Origin: Anthostomella pinea
Taxonomy: Eukaryota > Ascomycota > Sordariomycetes > Xylariales > Xylariaceae
Length of the DNA: 64,000 nt
Assembly (NCBI GenBank): GCA_963556695.1
Contig: CAUWAG010000010.1
Coordinates: 1,798,001-1,862,000 of the forward strand
Direction: 5' to 3'
The notes beneath the pieces were generated by a model. The model searched no databases. It had not been told where the DNA came from and worked only from the letters and a program-made list of their open reading frames with translations. The position numbers and the translations under genes were made by a program. This document shows positions 31,971 to 43,600 of the stretch, in pieces (the stretch's first letter is position 1; every line of letters begins with the position of its first letter).

Positions 31971-32965
31971 ATGACAACCCCAACGCCGCAGTCCATCCTC
32001 ATCATCGGCGCGGGCGATCTCGGCACCGCGGGGCTCGAGGGCCTGGTGCAGCACCCATCGTACTCCTCCGCAGCCCAAAACCCCAAAATCGCCATCCTGC
32101 TCCGCCCCGCCACCATCAACACCGCCGACGCCGCCAAGCAGCGCCAAAACGCGCATCTGCGAACCCTCGGCGCGGTCCTCCAGCCAGGCGACGTGGTCGC
32201 CGAGTCCGAGGCCGATCGGGCAGCGCTGTTTGGGAGGTTCGAGGTGGTGATCGGGTGTTCCGACATGGGCCTACCGGCGGGCACGCAGGTGCGCATCACG
32301 CGCGCCGTGCTGCTGGCGGCGGCCGGGGTGGGAGGGAAGAGGTTAACGAGGTACTTTCCTTGGCAGTGGGGGCTGGATTATGATGTCGTGGGTGAGGGGA
32401 GCGCGCAGGATTTGTTTGATGAACAGCTTGCCGTTCGGGGGCTGCTGCAGAACCAACACCGGAAGCAAAAGGGGGAGAAGGAGGGGGAGAGGGAAACGGA
32501 GTGGACTGGGTCATCGTCAGCACGGGGCTCTTCATGAGCTTCCTCTTCCTCCCGGCCTTCGGGCCCGTGGATATAGCATAGAAGACGGCGCGCGCGCTTG
32601 GTAGTTGGGACACGAAGTTCAGCGTCACGACACCTCGGGATATCGGACGCGTGGCAGCGGAGCTGGTGTTTGAGTCGCGGGGGGTAAGAAGGTGTGTTGT
32701 TTATACGGCGGGGGATACGGTGACGTATGGGAGGGTGGCGGAGCTGGTCGAAGCGCGGTTTAGTGGCGAGTGGACGAGGGAGGTCTAGGGGTGTGAGATA
32801 TTAAGGCAGAGGTTGGATGAGAGGCCGGCGGAGGGCATGGTGAAGTATCAGAATGTGTTTGCGGCATGTAGGGGTGTAGCGTGGGAGAGGGGAAGGACGG
32901 TTAATGAGATGAAGGGGCTGGAGATGATGGGGGTGGAGGCTTATTTGCGGGAGACGGAGGGTTGA
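31971..32965 (+). pseudogene. NmrA-like NAD(P)-binding protein, disabled
   Basis: The start MTTPTPQSILIIGAGDLGTA carries the GxGxxG Rossmann motif. RYFPWQWGLDYDVVGEGSAQ is typical of the NmrA/isoflavone-reductase-like family. Near 32455-32500, in a G/A-rich stretch, the frame shifts by one. The family sequence continues in the second frame (VDWVIVSTGLFMSFLFLPAF, FSVTTPRDIGRVAAELVFES, MVKYQNVFAACRGVAWERGR). That frame has TAG at 32579-32581 and at 32786-32788, both at positions where Trp or a similar residue would be expected. The final TGA is at 32963-32965. The three lesions argue for a decayed gene rather than an intron. The intact family senses or uses NAD(P)(H), often near metabolic genes. 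Confidence 0.8.
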
Positions 32966-33520
32966 GGATGGGAGTATAGGTGGTGCATGGCTTGTGGTTG
33001 CTACAGGTGGTCGGTGTCGCCCTTGTTATGAAACAGGGAGCGCGCGATATCAAGGAGAGGGGTAGCCTGGCGATGGGTGAGATCAGACTGGTTCTCTGTG
33101 AATCAGGGGTAGCTCATGTGAGAAAACAGCATCTCGACTCATTGGGGAAAAACCTTCGGTTCATCTTGGTTCTTCTGACACTGAGCAAGTGACAGATGGG
33201 AGTTCCCAAATATGTGACGCTCGTAAACACCACCACGTATCTAGAAAAGTCCATAAAAATAATAAATAACACACAACCCATAGTATATTACGCAAGACTA
33301 TTGTTCGACGAATAAAGTAACATAAAGTTTCCACAAGGAGCAGCCAGCATGTCTATGTGAAGTCAAGGCTGGAAACTGGTGGAAATATACATACGAGACA
33401 CTCGTCGGAAAATTTAAGCAATCCAAAAGGTTTCAGCTCCATTACCCCAAGCCATGTCATTCTTTCATCGCGTCCCCTAACCCGATATCGTATAGCAGCA
33501 ATGCTTTCTAGCTAGTTACT
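32966..33520. other. Intergenic, nothing recognised
   Basis: Between the NmrA-like relic and the 3' end of PAN1; it should hold the PAN1 3' UTR. No gene is supported. Confidence 0.5.
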
Positions 33521-36500
33521 TCAATCCAAGACCCGTCCCGCTACAGCTGCGGTACTCTTGTCTTTTGTCTGTGTTTTCTTTAACGACTTCCCCATCTGGA
33601 TTTCACCCAGGAAACCAGAAGGTCGACCACCACCCGAAGAGGCACCGCCAGCGGAAGGCGGCGGCGGTGGAGGAGGTGGCGGAGCCATGCCTGGAGCAGG
33701 CGGCGGTGGAGGTGGAGGTGCTGAAGGTGCTCCAGAGTCTGGCATAGGAGGCGGTGGCGGTGGAGCTGCTGGACTTCCTTCTGGCATGGGCGGCGGCGGC
33801 GGTGGTGGTGGTCCGCCCGAAGACTCTGCAGATTCCCCACTTGGTGGCGCTGGCGCAGGGGGAGGGCTGAAAGGCGGCGAGGCTACCGCGGGCGAAGCTG
33901 TCGCGGACTTGTTGCCTGTAGCTGACATTGGCCGAGGGGGTCCCATGGAACCAAAGAGAAGCGAAGCTAGTTGGGCAGCACCGGCAGCTGGGCGATCATC
34001 ATCCGAGTCTTCGTCTTCTTCATCGTTGTCTGAACCCCATTCGTCATCAGTATCAGGGCGTTTCCGCGAAACTGGACCAGTTGGCTGTGGGGCCATTGGT
34101 GCAGCAGGGGCAGCCTTGGTCTCTTGTGTCATCCGGTGGAAGGGGTTGGTGGACACCTCGGGTTGAGGCGGTGGCGCAGGAGCAGCGGGTGCTGCTGGTG
34201 CAGATGTTGATGGCGCTGCAGAAGACTCGGACGATTGCGACATCATCCTGAAGTAGGGGTTCCGGCTCTCCGTCTCCGTTGGGGGGCTGGTCACAACGGA
34301 GGGTGGTGACATAACGGGAGGCGCCGGCGCAGGAGGAGTGGCCTTGCGCTCCAGCTCCTGACTGCCTAGTTGACTGCCGCCAAGTGTCGGTGTTGAGGCC
34401 TGCGGCGTGAGATGTTGGGGTCCATCCTCATCATCCGAGGAAGAATCGTCATCATCCATAGCCTCGAGCTGCCGCTGAAGTTCAAGTTCTCTTTGGCGCG
34501 CAGCTTCAATCTCGGCTCGTTGGGCAGCCAACTTCGCTTCCTTCTCCTTGGCATCTGCCGTGGCGGCCTTCTTTTTCTTCTTCTCCTCTTCTTTCTTCAT
34601 CTTGCCCTCGCGGACTCGCTCTTCTAAAGCCTTCAAGCGAGCAGAAGCAGCTTCACGCTCCTTTGCAAGCTCACCTTCTTGTTCCTTGGCCTCGGACCTA
34701 CTCATAGTCAGTGTCCAATTCCGGTCCAAAGCAGGTCTTGTACTTACTCCATCTGTTGCGTGGCTAGGTGTTGCGCCTCCTGTTCTTTCGCAATAAGTTC
34801 CGCTTCGGCTCTCTTCGTCGCTTCATCTTCTTCGGCCTTCTTCGCAGTGTCCTCGTTTTTACCGCTCTTCCTTGAAGGCGGAGGAGGCGGTTTCTTAGCC
34901 TCCGCCTTAGCGGCAGGAGGCGGTACTCCTTGTTCTTCCGCAATCCTTGCCTGGCGTTCAGTCTCACGTCTGGCGTCTTCTTCTTCGGCTTGACGAAGCT
35001 TCGCAGCACGTTCAGACCTCTCACGCTCCATTCGCTGAGCAGCAGTCTCTCCAGGTTTCGAAGGAGCCTTGATTCCAAGCGCCGCGAGACGTTCAGCCAT
35101 ACGTTGCTCGGCTTGCTGCTTAATAAAAGCAGCTCTCTCCTCAGGAGTCTTGTATGAAGAGTATGAGCCACCGCTAGGTGCGGGAGACTGGGTAGTCGGC
35201 GGCGTAGCAGTGCGAGCTGCCGACGAGGGGCTCTCGAAACGTGATGTCGGAGCCTCTGCTCTGACTGGCTCAGAAGTGGGGGCGCGTCCACCACTTCGAT
35301 CCTGTGTCCTAACGCGGGCAGCCCGACTGGAGCGTTGCAAGTCAAAAATAAAGTCGCGAACGTCATCCTCGACACCAAGGGCGTCCTCCCATCTCCGTTT
35401 CTCGTGTTCATTTGCAGAGGTTTGACCACCCTCTTTCAGGTTGTCTTCAATGCCTCGAGAGAAATCTCTGACACTGTCCTCAACATCTCGGACCATCCGC
35501 TCGTTGTTTTCTTTCTCGGTCCTGATCTTAAGGTTCTCCTCTTCCAGACGCTTCGGCGCGTCAGTGTCATCGCCACTGACATCCACTTTTTTGCCCGTCA
35601 AGGCGGCAGTTCTTTGTTGCATCATCGCCTTGGCTCTAGCCTTGAGACGGTCTGATTCGGTGACTGTACCGCCTGGCCCTGTACCAATGATGGCAGAAGC
35701 GCTTCCAGGGCGAGCCTTGGCATCCTTCAGCCGGAAGAGCTCCAACTTTGCGTCAGCAATAGCCTTCTCGGTTTTTCTAACCTGAGATGCTAGCTCAGGA
35801 ATCTTGTCGGTAAGGTTCTGCAGTTGCCGCTTCAGAGCTCTTCGCTCAGCTTCAGAGTCACCGCTGGCAAGGGCAGCATCAGGATGACCATCGATGTCGT
35901 CTTGAATTCGACGAATTCGGCGGTACAACTCATCAGCTTCGCGTCGGTCACGCCTGTCGAGAGCGTCGTCCTCCTCAGCTGCTGCTTCATCTTTGAAGTC
36001 CATAGCATCCAACAAGACCTGCTTTTCTCGAATCTTCTTCCTCAACTGATCCACGGAAAGCTCCTCACTGGGGGCAGGAGATTCTGGGCGAGGCGATGAA
36101 TGGCCAACCTTACGACGCGCACTGGATCTATAACCAACATCATCGTCATTGTTTTTGAACACGGTCGCATCTTTTCGCCCACCACCCAAGCCGCCGGCCT
36201 TGAACGAATGGCTCTTCATGTAACTGACGCCTGTCTTTTGGGGAAGCAAGGAAGCCCCTGATGTCTTGCGGAAGTCCGACTCCTGATTCAACATGTTTTT
36301 GATGGTGCCAAGTGATTCGGTGAAGTTCCTCGTGGAAGGTGGCACAAGTTCCGCCGGCAGCGTATTCGGGATGGGGTACCCATTGAGCTTTCGGTAGATT
36401 AGATGCATACCCACAGCAAACTCGTCGAGATTCAGACGGCCCTTGTTACCGTTGTCGGCAAGCGTCCATATACGCTCAAGATCAGTCTTGTCTAATCCAC

Positions 36501-38058
36501 TTTGTCCCATGATCTCAATTGCCTGGTCTCCTCCGATGTAGCCCTTCCCGAGGCCGTCCCAAGCTCGGAACAACTGATCGTACCGTGTCTTCTCGTCTTT
36601 GGTAATAGCCCAAGGAATAACAGCATTGCCAGACAGACCAGCTGTGGTGTAATTATGCTGCTCGCGGCCGGATTGGGGCATCATACGAGCTTGTAATGCA
36701 TCGATATTGGGCAGCCCAGATGCGGGAGCATTCACCAGACCCCATTGGCCCGGTCTACCGGTTGGCTGGGCGTTCAGAGGAGCTGCGGTTGGAGCAGATA
36801 TGCCTCCCGGAAAGCCTGTGGGCATCGGCGGCATTGGTGGCATGGGGCCGTTGTATCCAGTCGCTTGCGGGTTGTTCATGCCACCCAGAAACCCAGTCTG
36901 TTGAGGCTGCATGCCTTGCTGTTGACCAGGAAAGCCGGTTGGCTGACTTGGGAATCCCGTCATCTGGTTCTGTAGTAGCTGGGCATTGGACGCTTGAGGC
37001 TGCGGGTGTTGTATCGTTGGAGTAGAAGTGTTGTGTCCTGTAAAGTCTGGCGCATTTGTGGCCCCCCCAGAAGCCGCTTCCTCCGCAATGCTAAAGTTGA
37101 TGATGTCCACCATGCTCGAAACCTCGTTCTTGATATTCTCCGGCAGGCTCCCTGGCATTGGCTTGCCAACCATTTTCAAGTTGCAAAGGTACATGGCGAG
37201 GGCAAATTCGGGAAAGTGTAGCTCGCCTGATCGAGTCGTATCGGACAGTGTCCTGTAAATCCATTGTCAGCTGGGTCATCTATGTATATACGTGGATGAT
37301 GGTATTGTGCCATACCAAATGTGCGACAAGGAATCACCATCCAGTCGAGACCGCATCAGTAGATCCCGGGCCTTCTCGCCAGACATGGTCGTTTGACCTT
37401 CGCCAACAGCCGTCTTGAACAGCGTCTCGAACTTGGACTGGTCCTGGGCTGTGATGAAGGACAATCGAATGTTGGGGATTTTATTTGAGGTTTTTGGGGC
37501 TCTTCGTCCCTTCGGTTGGGTGTCGGATGCGCCGCCGGTCTTGAACGAAGCGGCCATGGCGCTGAAGCCCGTCGGCTGGGATTGAATGGGTGGCGCGGAC
37601 AAGGCTGCTGACGAAGGAGTTTGGGTGGTTGGCGGTGAGAAAGAATTTTGGGGTTGTTGCTGCTGCTGCTGCTGCTGGTTAAACTGTTGTTGATACTGCT
37701 GGGGAATCTGTGGCATTGGCGGCGCGCCAGTCTGGAAGCTCTGCTGTTGAGGAGCTTGGCCAGGAAAGCCGGTGTACTGAGGTTGTAGATTCGGGACAGA
37801 CTGCTGATGAAGCATCCCCGTGGGCTGCGGCTGCATGCCTTGGCCGCCCGGGAAGCCCGTGAACTGCTGGTCCAAGGGCGCTTGCCCGAAGCCGGTCGGT
37901 TGTGGTGCGAACGGACTCGGCCGCTGTCCGGTTTGTTGCTGTTGCTGTTGCGGAGGCTGCTGACCAGTCCCCATTCCAAACGAGTTGCCATACTGCTGCT
38001 GAGGACCTGGTCGCAGGCTGTTGCCGCCGCCCATGAAAGCATTGGAGTTGGAGTACAT
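33521..38058 (-). CDS. PAN1: Actin cytoskeleton-regulatory complex protein PAN1
   Basis: Exons 38058-37316, 37252-34748 and 34697-33521 give 1474 residues. Gln-rich PTGF repeats ([17 protein letters not shown]) lead to EH domain 1 (about 196-285, across intron 1: DSLSHIW, then [20 protein letters not shown]). More PTGF repeats follow, then EH domain 2 (about 465-560: [20 protein letters not shown]). A long coiled coil with [20 protein letters not shown] heptads comes next, then an acidic patch. The C-terminus has poly-Pro blocks and a WH2-like segment ([14 protein letters not shown]). This is the standard Pan1 layout: an endocytic scaffold that activates Arp2/3 at clathrin patches with End3 and Sla1. 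The start is the ATG before [18 protein letters not shown]. Length is usual for fungi. Confidence 0.95.
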
Positions 38059-38718
38059 GATGGAAGACGGGCTAGGCTCGAGGCACAGCCAGATTGGCAA
38101 GTCGAGAAGAGCGACGCGGCTCCTCGATGACTCTCGAGGCAGGAATATCTCCTTCCAAGTTGTGTAGCTGTAGATGACGAAGCTCACTGTTTGGGAGCGG
38201 CTGGAATAAGGAGTGATGCGGCTGGTCAAATTGATGAATGGCCCCTTGCCCTCCAAGAAAAGAAGTGGGTCCGAGCTCTGCCAAGTTGCCAACTGGGTGA
38301 GACAGCTGCCATGTGGTCAAATGCACGGGCCAGACTTTTTATCTCTCTTTTATGCGTGCACAACGTGAAGCCCATTCTGTCACACACATCATCAGGTCAC
38401 AGCCATGAAAGCATGGAACAAATAATATCTGACAAGTTGCCTCACAGCTTGAGCTTGGCTTCTCCTTTCATCTACTTCTAGTTCACTCTACCATATAGTA
38501 GGCAGCTATTCCTTCTGCAACCACCAGCTGACTGTGCATGGTGCACACTACTACACTTCTCCACACAAGTCTCCCATCATGCCACCATGCAATGTTCGAT
38601 GCTCGACTCCGGCCCATTGCCGCAACATCAACATTGAGCTCCAGTCTTGAAATGGTCTTGATATATGACACTTCAGGGGCTTCTGCATTCTTTTCTGCCA
38701 GCCGTTCGATTCTCAGAT
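38059..38718. other. Intergenic between PAN1 and the methyltransferase
   Basis: It holds the PAN1 promoter and the 3' end of the next minus-strand gene. No other feature is supported. Confidence 0.5.
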
Positions 38719-40487
38719 CTACTGAGCAGCCGACGTTGGGAACTGGTCGGCGTTCTTCTTAGCCCATGCTCCGAAGTCCAACTTCTTTGCTGCCGCCTGC
38801 AAAGCCCCCTTCAGACCAAACTGGGTCGAGATACCCTCAATGCGGTGAGTCGAGTTAATGTTCTTGACCAGCACAATCTGCCAGCAGGTTGCGCCACCTT
38901 GACGCGACGTGATGGTTGACGCAGACAGGAAGTACTCCCAGATCTAAGTGGCCATGTCAGCATATATACGAATCATCGTACAAATCAACATGTATTTCGT
39001 TACTTACTCGGAACCACCGCTTTCCGTACTTCGCCTCGATCTTCTCGCGGTTGGCCATCCAGTTTCTATACCAACGCCACAGAGTAGCAGAGTAGTGGAC
39101 CCCAATCGTGTCGACTCCCTTGATCTCGAATCCGGCACCCTCGAGCTTGTCGATGACTATGCCAAGAGGTGTTGACGCATCGGCACCCGGGAAGACGTAT
39201 TTGTTCATGAACAGACCCCAGATCAGATCCTCGTACTGCCAGTCCTTGCGGAGGCCAGCGATCTGCAAGAAGAAAACTCCGTCGTCGTCGAGCATGTTGT
39301 TCACTTGCTTAAAGAAACCACCCAGCTTGCGAATACCAACGTGCTCAGCCATCTCCAGACAGGTGATCTTCTTGTAGCCGCCCTCGGGCAGCGGGATGTC
39401 TCGGTAGTCCATGCACAGGATCTTGCTCTGTTCTTCAGGGATGCCAACTTTGCGAAGAGCATTGTTGCCCCATGCCGTCTGGTTGCGTCCGAGGGTAACA
39501 CCGGTAGCATGCGCGCCGTAGTTGACGCTGGCGAATCGGGCAAGAGTACCCCAGCCACAGCCAATATCAAGCATGCTCTCGCCTTCCTGCAGATCGATCT
39601 TCTCACACACGATGGCCAGCTTATTGTCCTGGAGCTGTTCGAGAGACTCCTCCGAGTTGATATCGGAAATGACACCCGAGGTGTAGATCATACGAGGACC
39701 CAGGAACCACCCGTAGAAATCGTCACCGCGGTCGTAGTGGTCACGCACCTGTTCCTCATCTTGGTCATGTTAGCGCGCGTTGCAGATAGCAAGGGTACTA
39801 GGCAAGAACTTGCCTTGGCTTCGCGAGTGCATGATGACCTCGGGCATCATGCCAAAGACAAAGTACTTGCAGAGACCCCAGGTGAAACGGAAGCTTGCCC
39901 AGTCATGTCTGTATTCCATAATCTCCAGGGCGTCGCCGTTGAAGTCGACGTCCCCGTCAAAGTACATCTCGTAGAAGGTCTCCATGGGGATTTTGTTCTT
40001 GCCATGGTATTTCGCCTGGTCGGATCGCTTCTTGAAGATGAGGTAGTGTTCGATGGGACGGCCAGGGAATTTGGCTTTCTCGTTTCTTCGAGGGCTGATG
40101 GCGGACACTGTCATCCAGAAGACGGCAAGTATGGGAATGCTCGTAAAGACGGCGAAGAAGATAGCCGTCTTCAGACCACCTCCGACCTTCCAGGACAGCC
40201 AGATAGGAACGCCACCGAGCAGCGAGAAGAGCAGGGTGTTGGAGAAGCTGTCGGCACCGACGGAATCGGCGGGGAGAGGAGCATTCTTGATTGCTGGATA
40301 CTGCAGAGGAACCGTCAGTCTGACCCTAAGCACCGGGAAGGGGAAGGGGTGTTGCTCAGGGCAAACGTACCGACGTGGTTCGCACACCGCACTCTTCAAA
40401 CTTTTCGAAGTTGGGGGTGGGAGCCCTGGGAGTTTCGATGAACTCGAACTCGGACTCGCTCCCGTTGAGGCTGTGAGGCTTGGACAT
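38719..40487 (-). CDS. MTS1: Sphingolipid C9-methyltransferase
   Basis: Exons 40487-40371, 40300-39814, 39759-39008 and 38943-38719 give 526 residues. After MSKPHSLNGSESEFEFIETP come two membrane helices (NTLLFSLLGGVPIWLSW; FFAVFTSIPILAVFWMTV). A SAM-dependent domain of the cyclopropane-fatty-acid-synthase type follows: RDHYDRGDDFYGWFLGPRMI, motif I MLDIGCGWGTLARFAS, EMAEHVGIRKLGGFF, and the C-terminal VHYSATLWRWYRNW. The enzyme methylates C9 of the sphingoid base in fungal glucosylceramide at the ER; loss affects growth and virulence in several fungi. Intron 2 has a GC donor (AAG/GCAAGT, 39813-39760). The splice joins restore DEEQVRDHYDRG and WFR-IWEYFL exactly. The gene looks intact. Confidence 0.94.
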
Positions 40488-41925
40488 GGTGTCGAAGTTG
40501 CAGGGCCAACAGATGCTGGCAGACGGTGCAGACTTCCAGTGTTCCTGAGGAGGAAAGGGGGGAGGAAGTTCGCCGTGGGAAAGTTTTCGAACAGACCGCC
40601 TCCTCCCCCTCGGCCCTCCAAACGTTTCGACTTGCGGGTGCCCGATTATCGCACTGCAATTGGGGTCTGTGAGTGGCTGGCCCGTTGGGGGACCCTGAAG
40701 CTAGTCGGAGCTAGCTGCCACAGGTGGCTGGGTAAGGGCGTGGCATTAGAAACATGAACCTAACAGCCAGACAGCATAGTGTTGGATTAAGGGTACGCCT
40801 GGAAGGCACCTTGACAGGTAGACAACGGAACCTAGTTGTTCCGTCCCGATCTAGCCCCCTCTGGCACAAAACTGCCACGGTCGCACAAGGACACTCTAGA
40901 CAGACAGAATACACACACACACTTCACTCTGACGATTGGCTCAAATCTGACACATGAACACCCGTCAAATGGATTGAAGCTAGGAGTCTGAGATGTGCCG
41001 GTCCGTACATACAGTACACACCCAATCCCGGGTCAGTAAAACTAAACGAATAAAGCCTATCCAGTAAACGAAAATTGTCAGATACCAGCGCACCATTTGG
41101 GCCATGCACTGACCATGTCACGTGGATGACAGCGCACTAGACTGCGACAGCCACCAGGGCAAAAACTAGTACTGAAAACTCGTAGACAGATAGACAGTGC
41201 TCGATCACAACATCACAATACACTCAATCAATTGACCCTCGTCTTCAACAAAAATCGAGGCTACGCCGCGGCCCTACGCAAGCTACGGGGCGCCGCACCG
41301 AGTAAGTCTATTCTGCTATACCAAAAAAGCTATTCTGCCATGCTTTAGCTCTATTCGGATAGCGTCCCACATTACAGCTTTTAACCCACTGTAATTACAG
41401 CGCCTAGTCTACTGTAATTACAACACACATGTTGGATGGAGTGGTGCAAATGGTGTGGCTGCAGGTGGTCCGCGCACGGACCAGGTGGATTGGGTGGTCC
41501 GAGCGCCCTGAGAACGGTCGACTAGTGACGTTGCCCAACAGCTCTAGCGCTACGGCAGGCAGGCGCGTTACACCTGTATTTAGATGTGAATTCGTCCGTA
41601 CCAAAGTAGATACACATGCACGAACAAATGAACCAATATTTCCACATACGAATTCTAACATGTACTAATAATAAGTAAACCGATAACTGTGACGGCCTGC
41701 ACAGACCTTCCCATATGACAAGCGGATACTTCCCAATAGGGGAAGGATCTGACCAGAGGATCCTCTTAAAGGGGCAACCTCCCACTGTACCTATCTCTCT
41801 CTCTCTCTTCCTTTCCTCTCTAGTCTTGATATTCTCGTCAATAGAGTAATAGCTGCTTGCTGCCGGCCATGTCCCAGCTCCTCAGTACGCTCGCCGTGAC
41901 AATAACGCAGTCGCCGCAAAGTAAC
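40488..41925. other. Intergenic, nothing but short repeats
   Basis: Promoter of the methyltransferase gene, followed by unassigned sequence. A (CT)n tract lies at about 41793-41808. No gene is supported. Confidence 0.5.
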
Positions 41926-43600
41926 TAAAAAGTATTTTTATCTTTTAAGCTAATTAAATACGAAAAACAACGAATTTAAAGCAGTACTTTTAATCCTTAA
42001 TAAGTATAAGAGTTATATCTTTATAAATAGTAATTGGTTTAAAAAAAACTTTTCCGCTTAAAATCAATAAATATACAACTAACCTTAGTAGAGAGATAAA
42101 TTTATAACCATATACTTTATAAATAACATATAGCTATATTTTCTACTAATATATACCTCTTACATGCTTTAACCACATACTAACGGCCCTTTTAACGCCG
42201 TTAAGGCTACTTACTATAATGTGACAAGCCGTCTAACCTATAAAGCTAAAGGGTTCCATAAGGTTTATGTTCTGAGGTAAGTCAACACAAAGGACGATAG
42301 AGGCTTCTGTCAACTAGAAGACACTCAGATGCTGGGGCTTGGTCTGGACTGGGTTCACTGCGTAGTCGAGTCGTCAGGAGATTTCTGTTGAATGGGAGCC
42401 GGAGATAGACACCGGAAGATCTCCAGTGGGGCAGAGACGCACAGGGCATCTGACCCACCAAGAAGACAGATAATCAATCTCTGTACACAGAGCAGAACAA
42501 TCATAGCATCAATCAAGATCCGTGTCTTCAACAATTTCTCCCACCTTAGGGTTGGCTATGATGCTTAGGTTGATCACTGAGGTAGAGACTGTCTATCTAT
42601 CTGGTTGGGAAATGTCTGTCCTTATATCCAATCTCTCCCTCACTGATTAGGTGGCTCACCCTGGATCACCGGTGATCCAAGGTGATCCAGTGATCCAAAT
42701 TCTTAGTCACGTGACCCAGGTTCTGCTGGTCACATGATCTGTGTACCGTTGCTCCGTTGCTCCGATCTCTCCACTGATCAGCACCCCACTCTCTGGTCAA
42801 CCTGTTTCCAATCGTCCCCTCTGGGCCTGCTATCAGGCCGCACTGTTCGTTGGTTTGTAACATGTAAACATATGGTTTAAATAGTTATTTTGATTAATAC
42901 TACCTTTATAAATTAAATCAACTTTATTAAATACCACGCTAAAGCGCAAAACGAAAAACTAACAGTTCAAAATTATTAAATTAGCTTTAAAATTATTAAA
43001 AACTAGTTTATGAGCTGCAAAAAAGTATTACTATACTTAAAAATCTAAAAGAATAAGGCCGCTACCTTTAAGCTTAAACAGGTCGAAAGGTTTAAACTTA
43101 AAGACGCTTAAACGTTTAAAAATAGCTAGCAAATTTTAAATATATAAAAAATTAAGTTCTTAACTACTCGGCTAAAACTACGTAAGGTTGCTATTACTTT
43201 TAAAAAGTAATTTAAAAAAATGAAATTAAATGACTAAAAATTGAAAGTTTAAAAGCAAAACTAAAGCGTATGCGCTTTAAAAAGCGTAAAAAGATTCACA
43301 ACTTAAATAAATAGTTTAAAAGCATCTTGGAAATACTAGCAGTTAATAAAAAGCAGCCTTAAAATTGCTACAAGGCCGTATAGCTAGTAGTTATTAAAAA
43401 TTCAAGTAATAAAGAAAAAGAAAAAGATAGCTTAAATTCGTCAAAAGAATAGGAGATTGCAACCCTTGCAAAAACCCATTCCAGTTGGCAAACTCGCCGC
43501 CCAGCTAAATATAATAACTAGGCGTCTAAAAACGATCAAATAAATGTGCTTAGCAGCTAAAAACACCATAAATTAACTGATATCGGTGTAAGTGAAGTTG
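41926..43600. repeat. AT-rich, RIP-like block
   Basis: Base composition changes abruptly to very AT-rich, full of TTAAA and TATA and with many stops in all frames, at 41926-42267 and again at 42874-43600. A normal-GC island separates the two parts. In filamentous ascomycetes such blocks are usually repeats mutated by RIP. I could not identify the parent element. Confidence 0.65.
42268..42873. mobile_element. Possible solo LTR inside the AT-rich block
   Basis: A 606-bp island of ordinary composition starts TGTTCTGAGGTAAG and ends near GTTTGTAACATGTAAACA. GGTTTA occurs on both sides (42262-42267 and 42874-42879) and could be a target duplication. A TATA-like CTTATATCC lies inside at about 42622. 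There is no coding capacity. The exact right end (TAACA or AAACA) is unclear, so the class is an inference. Confidence 0.35.

Noticed and set aside
33600..34170. Gly-rich plus-strand frame of about 200 codons opposite PAN1
   Set aside because: It is the complement of the PAN1 poly-proline region.
39305..40441. Long plus-strand frame of 378 codons opposite the sphingolipid methyltransferase
   Set aside because: It is antisense to a well-supported gene, with no domain and no introns where the real gene has them.
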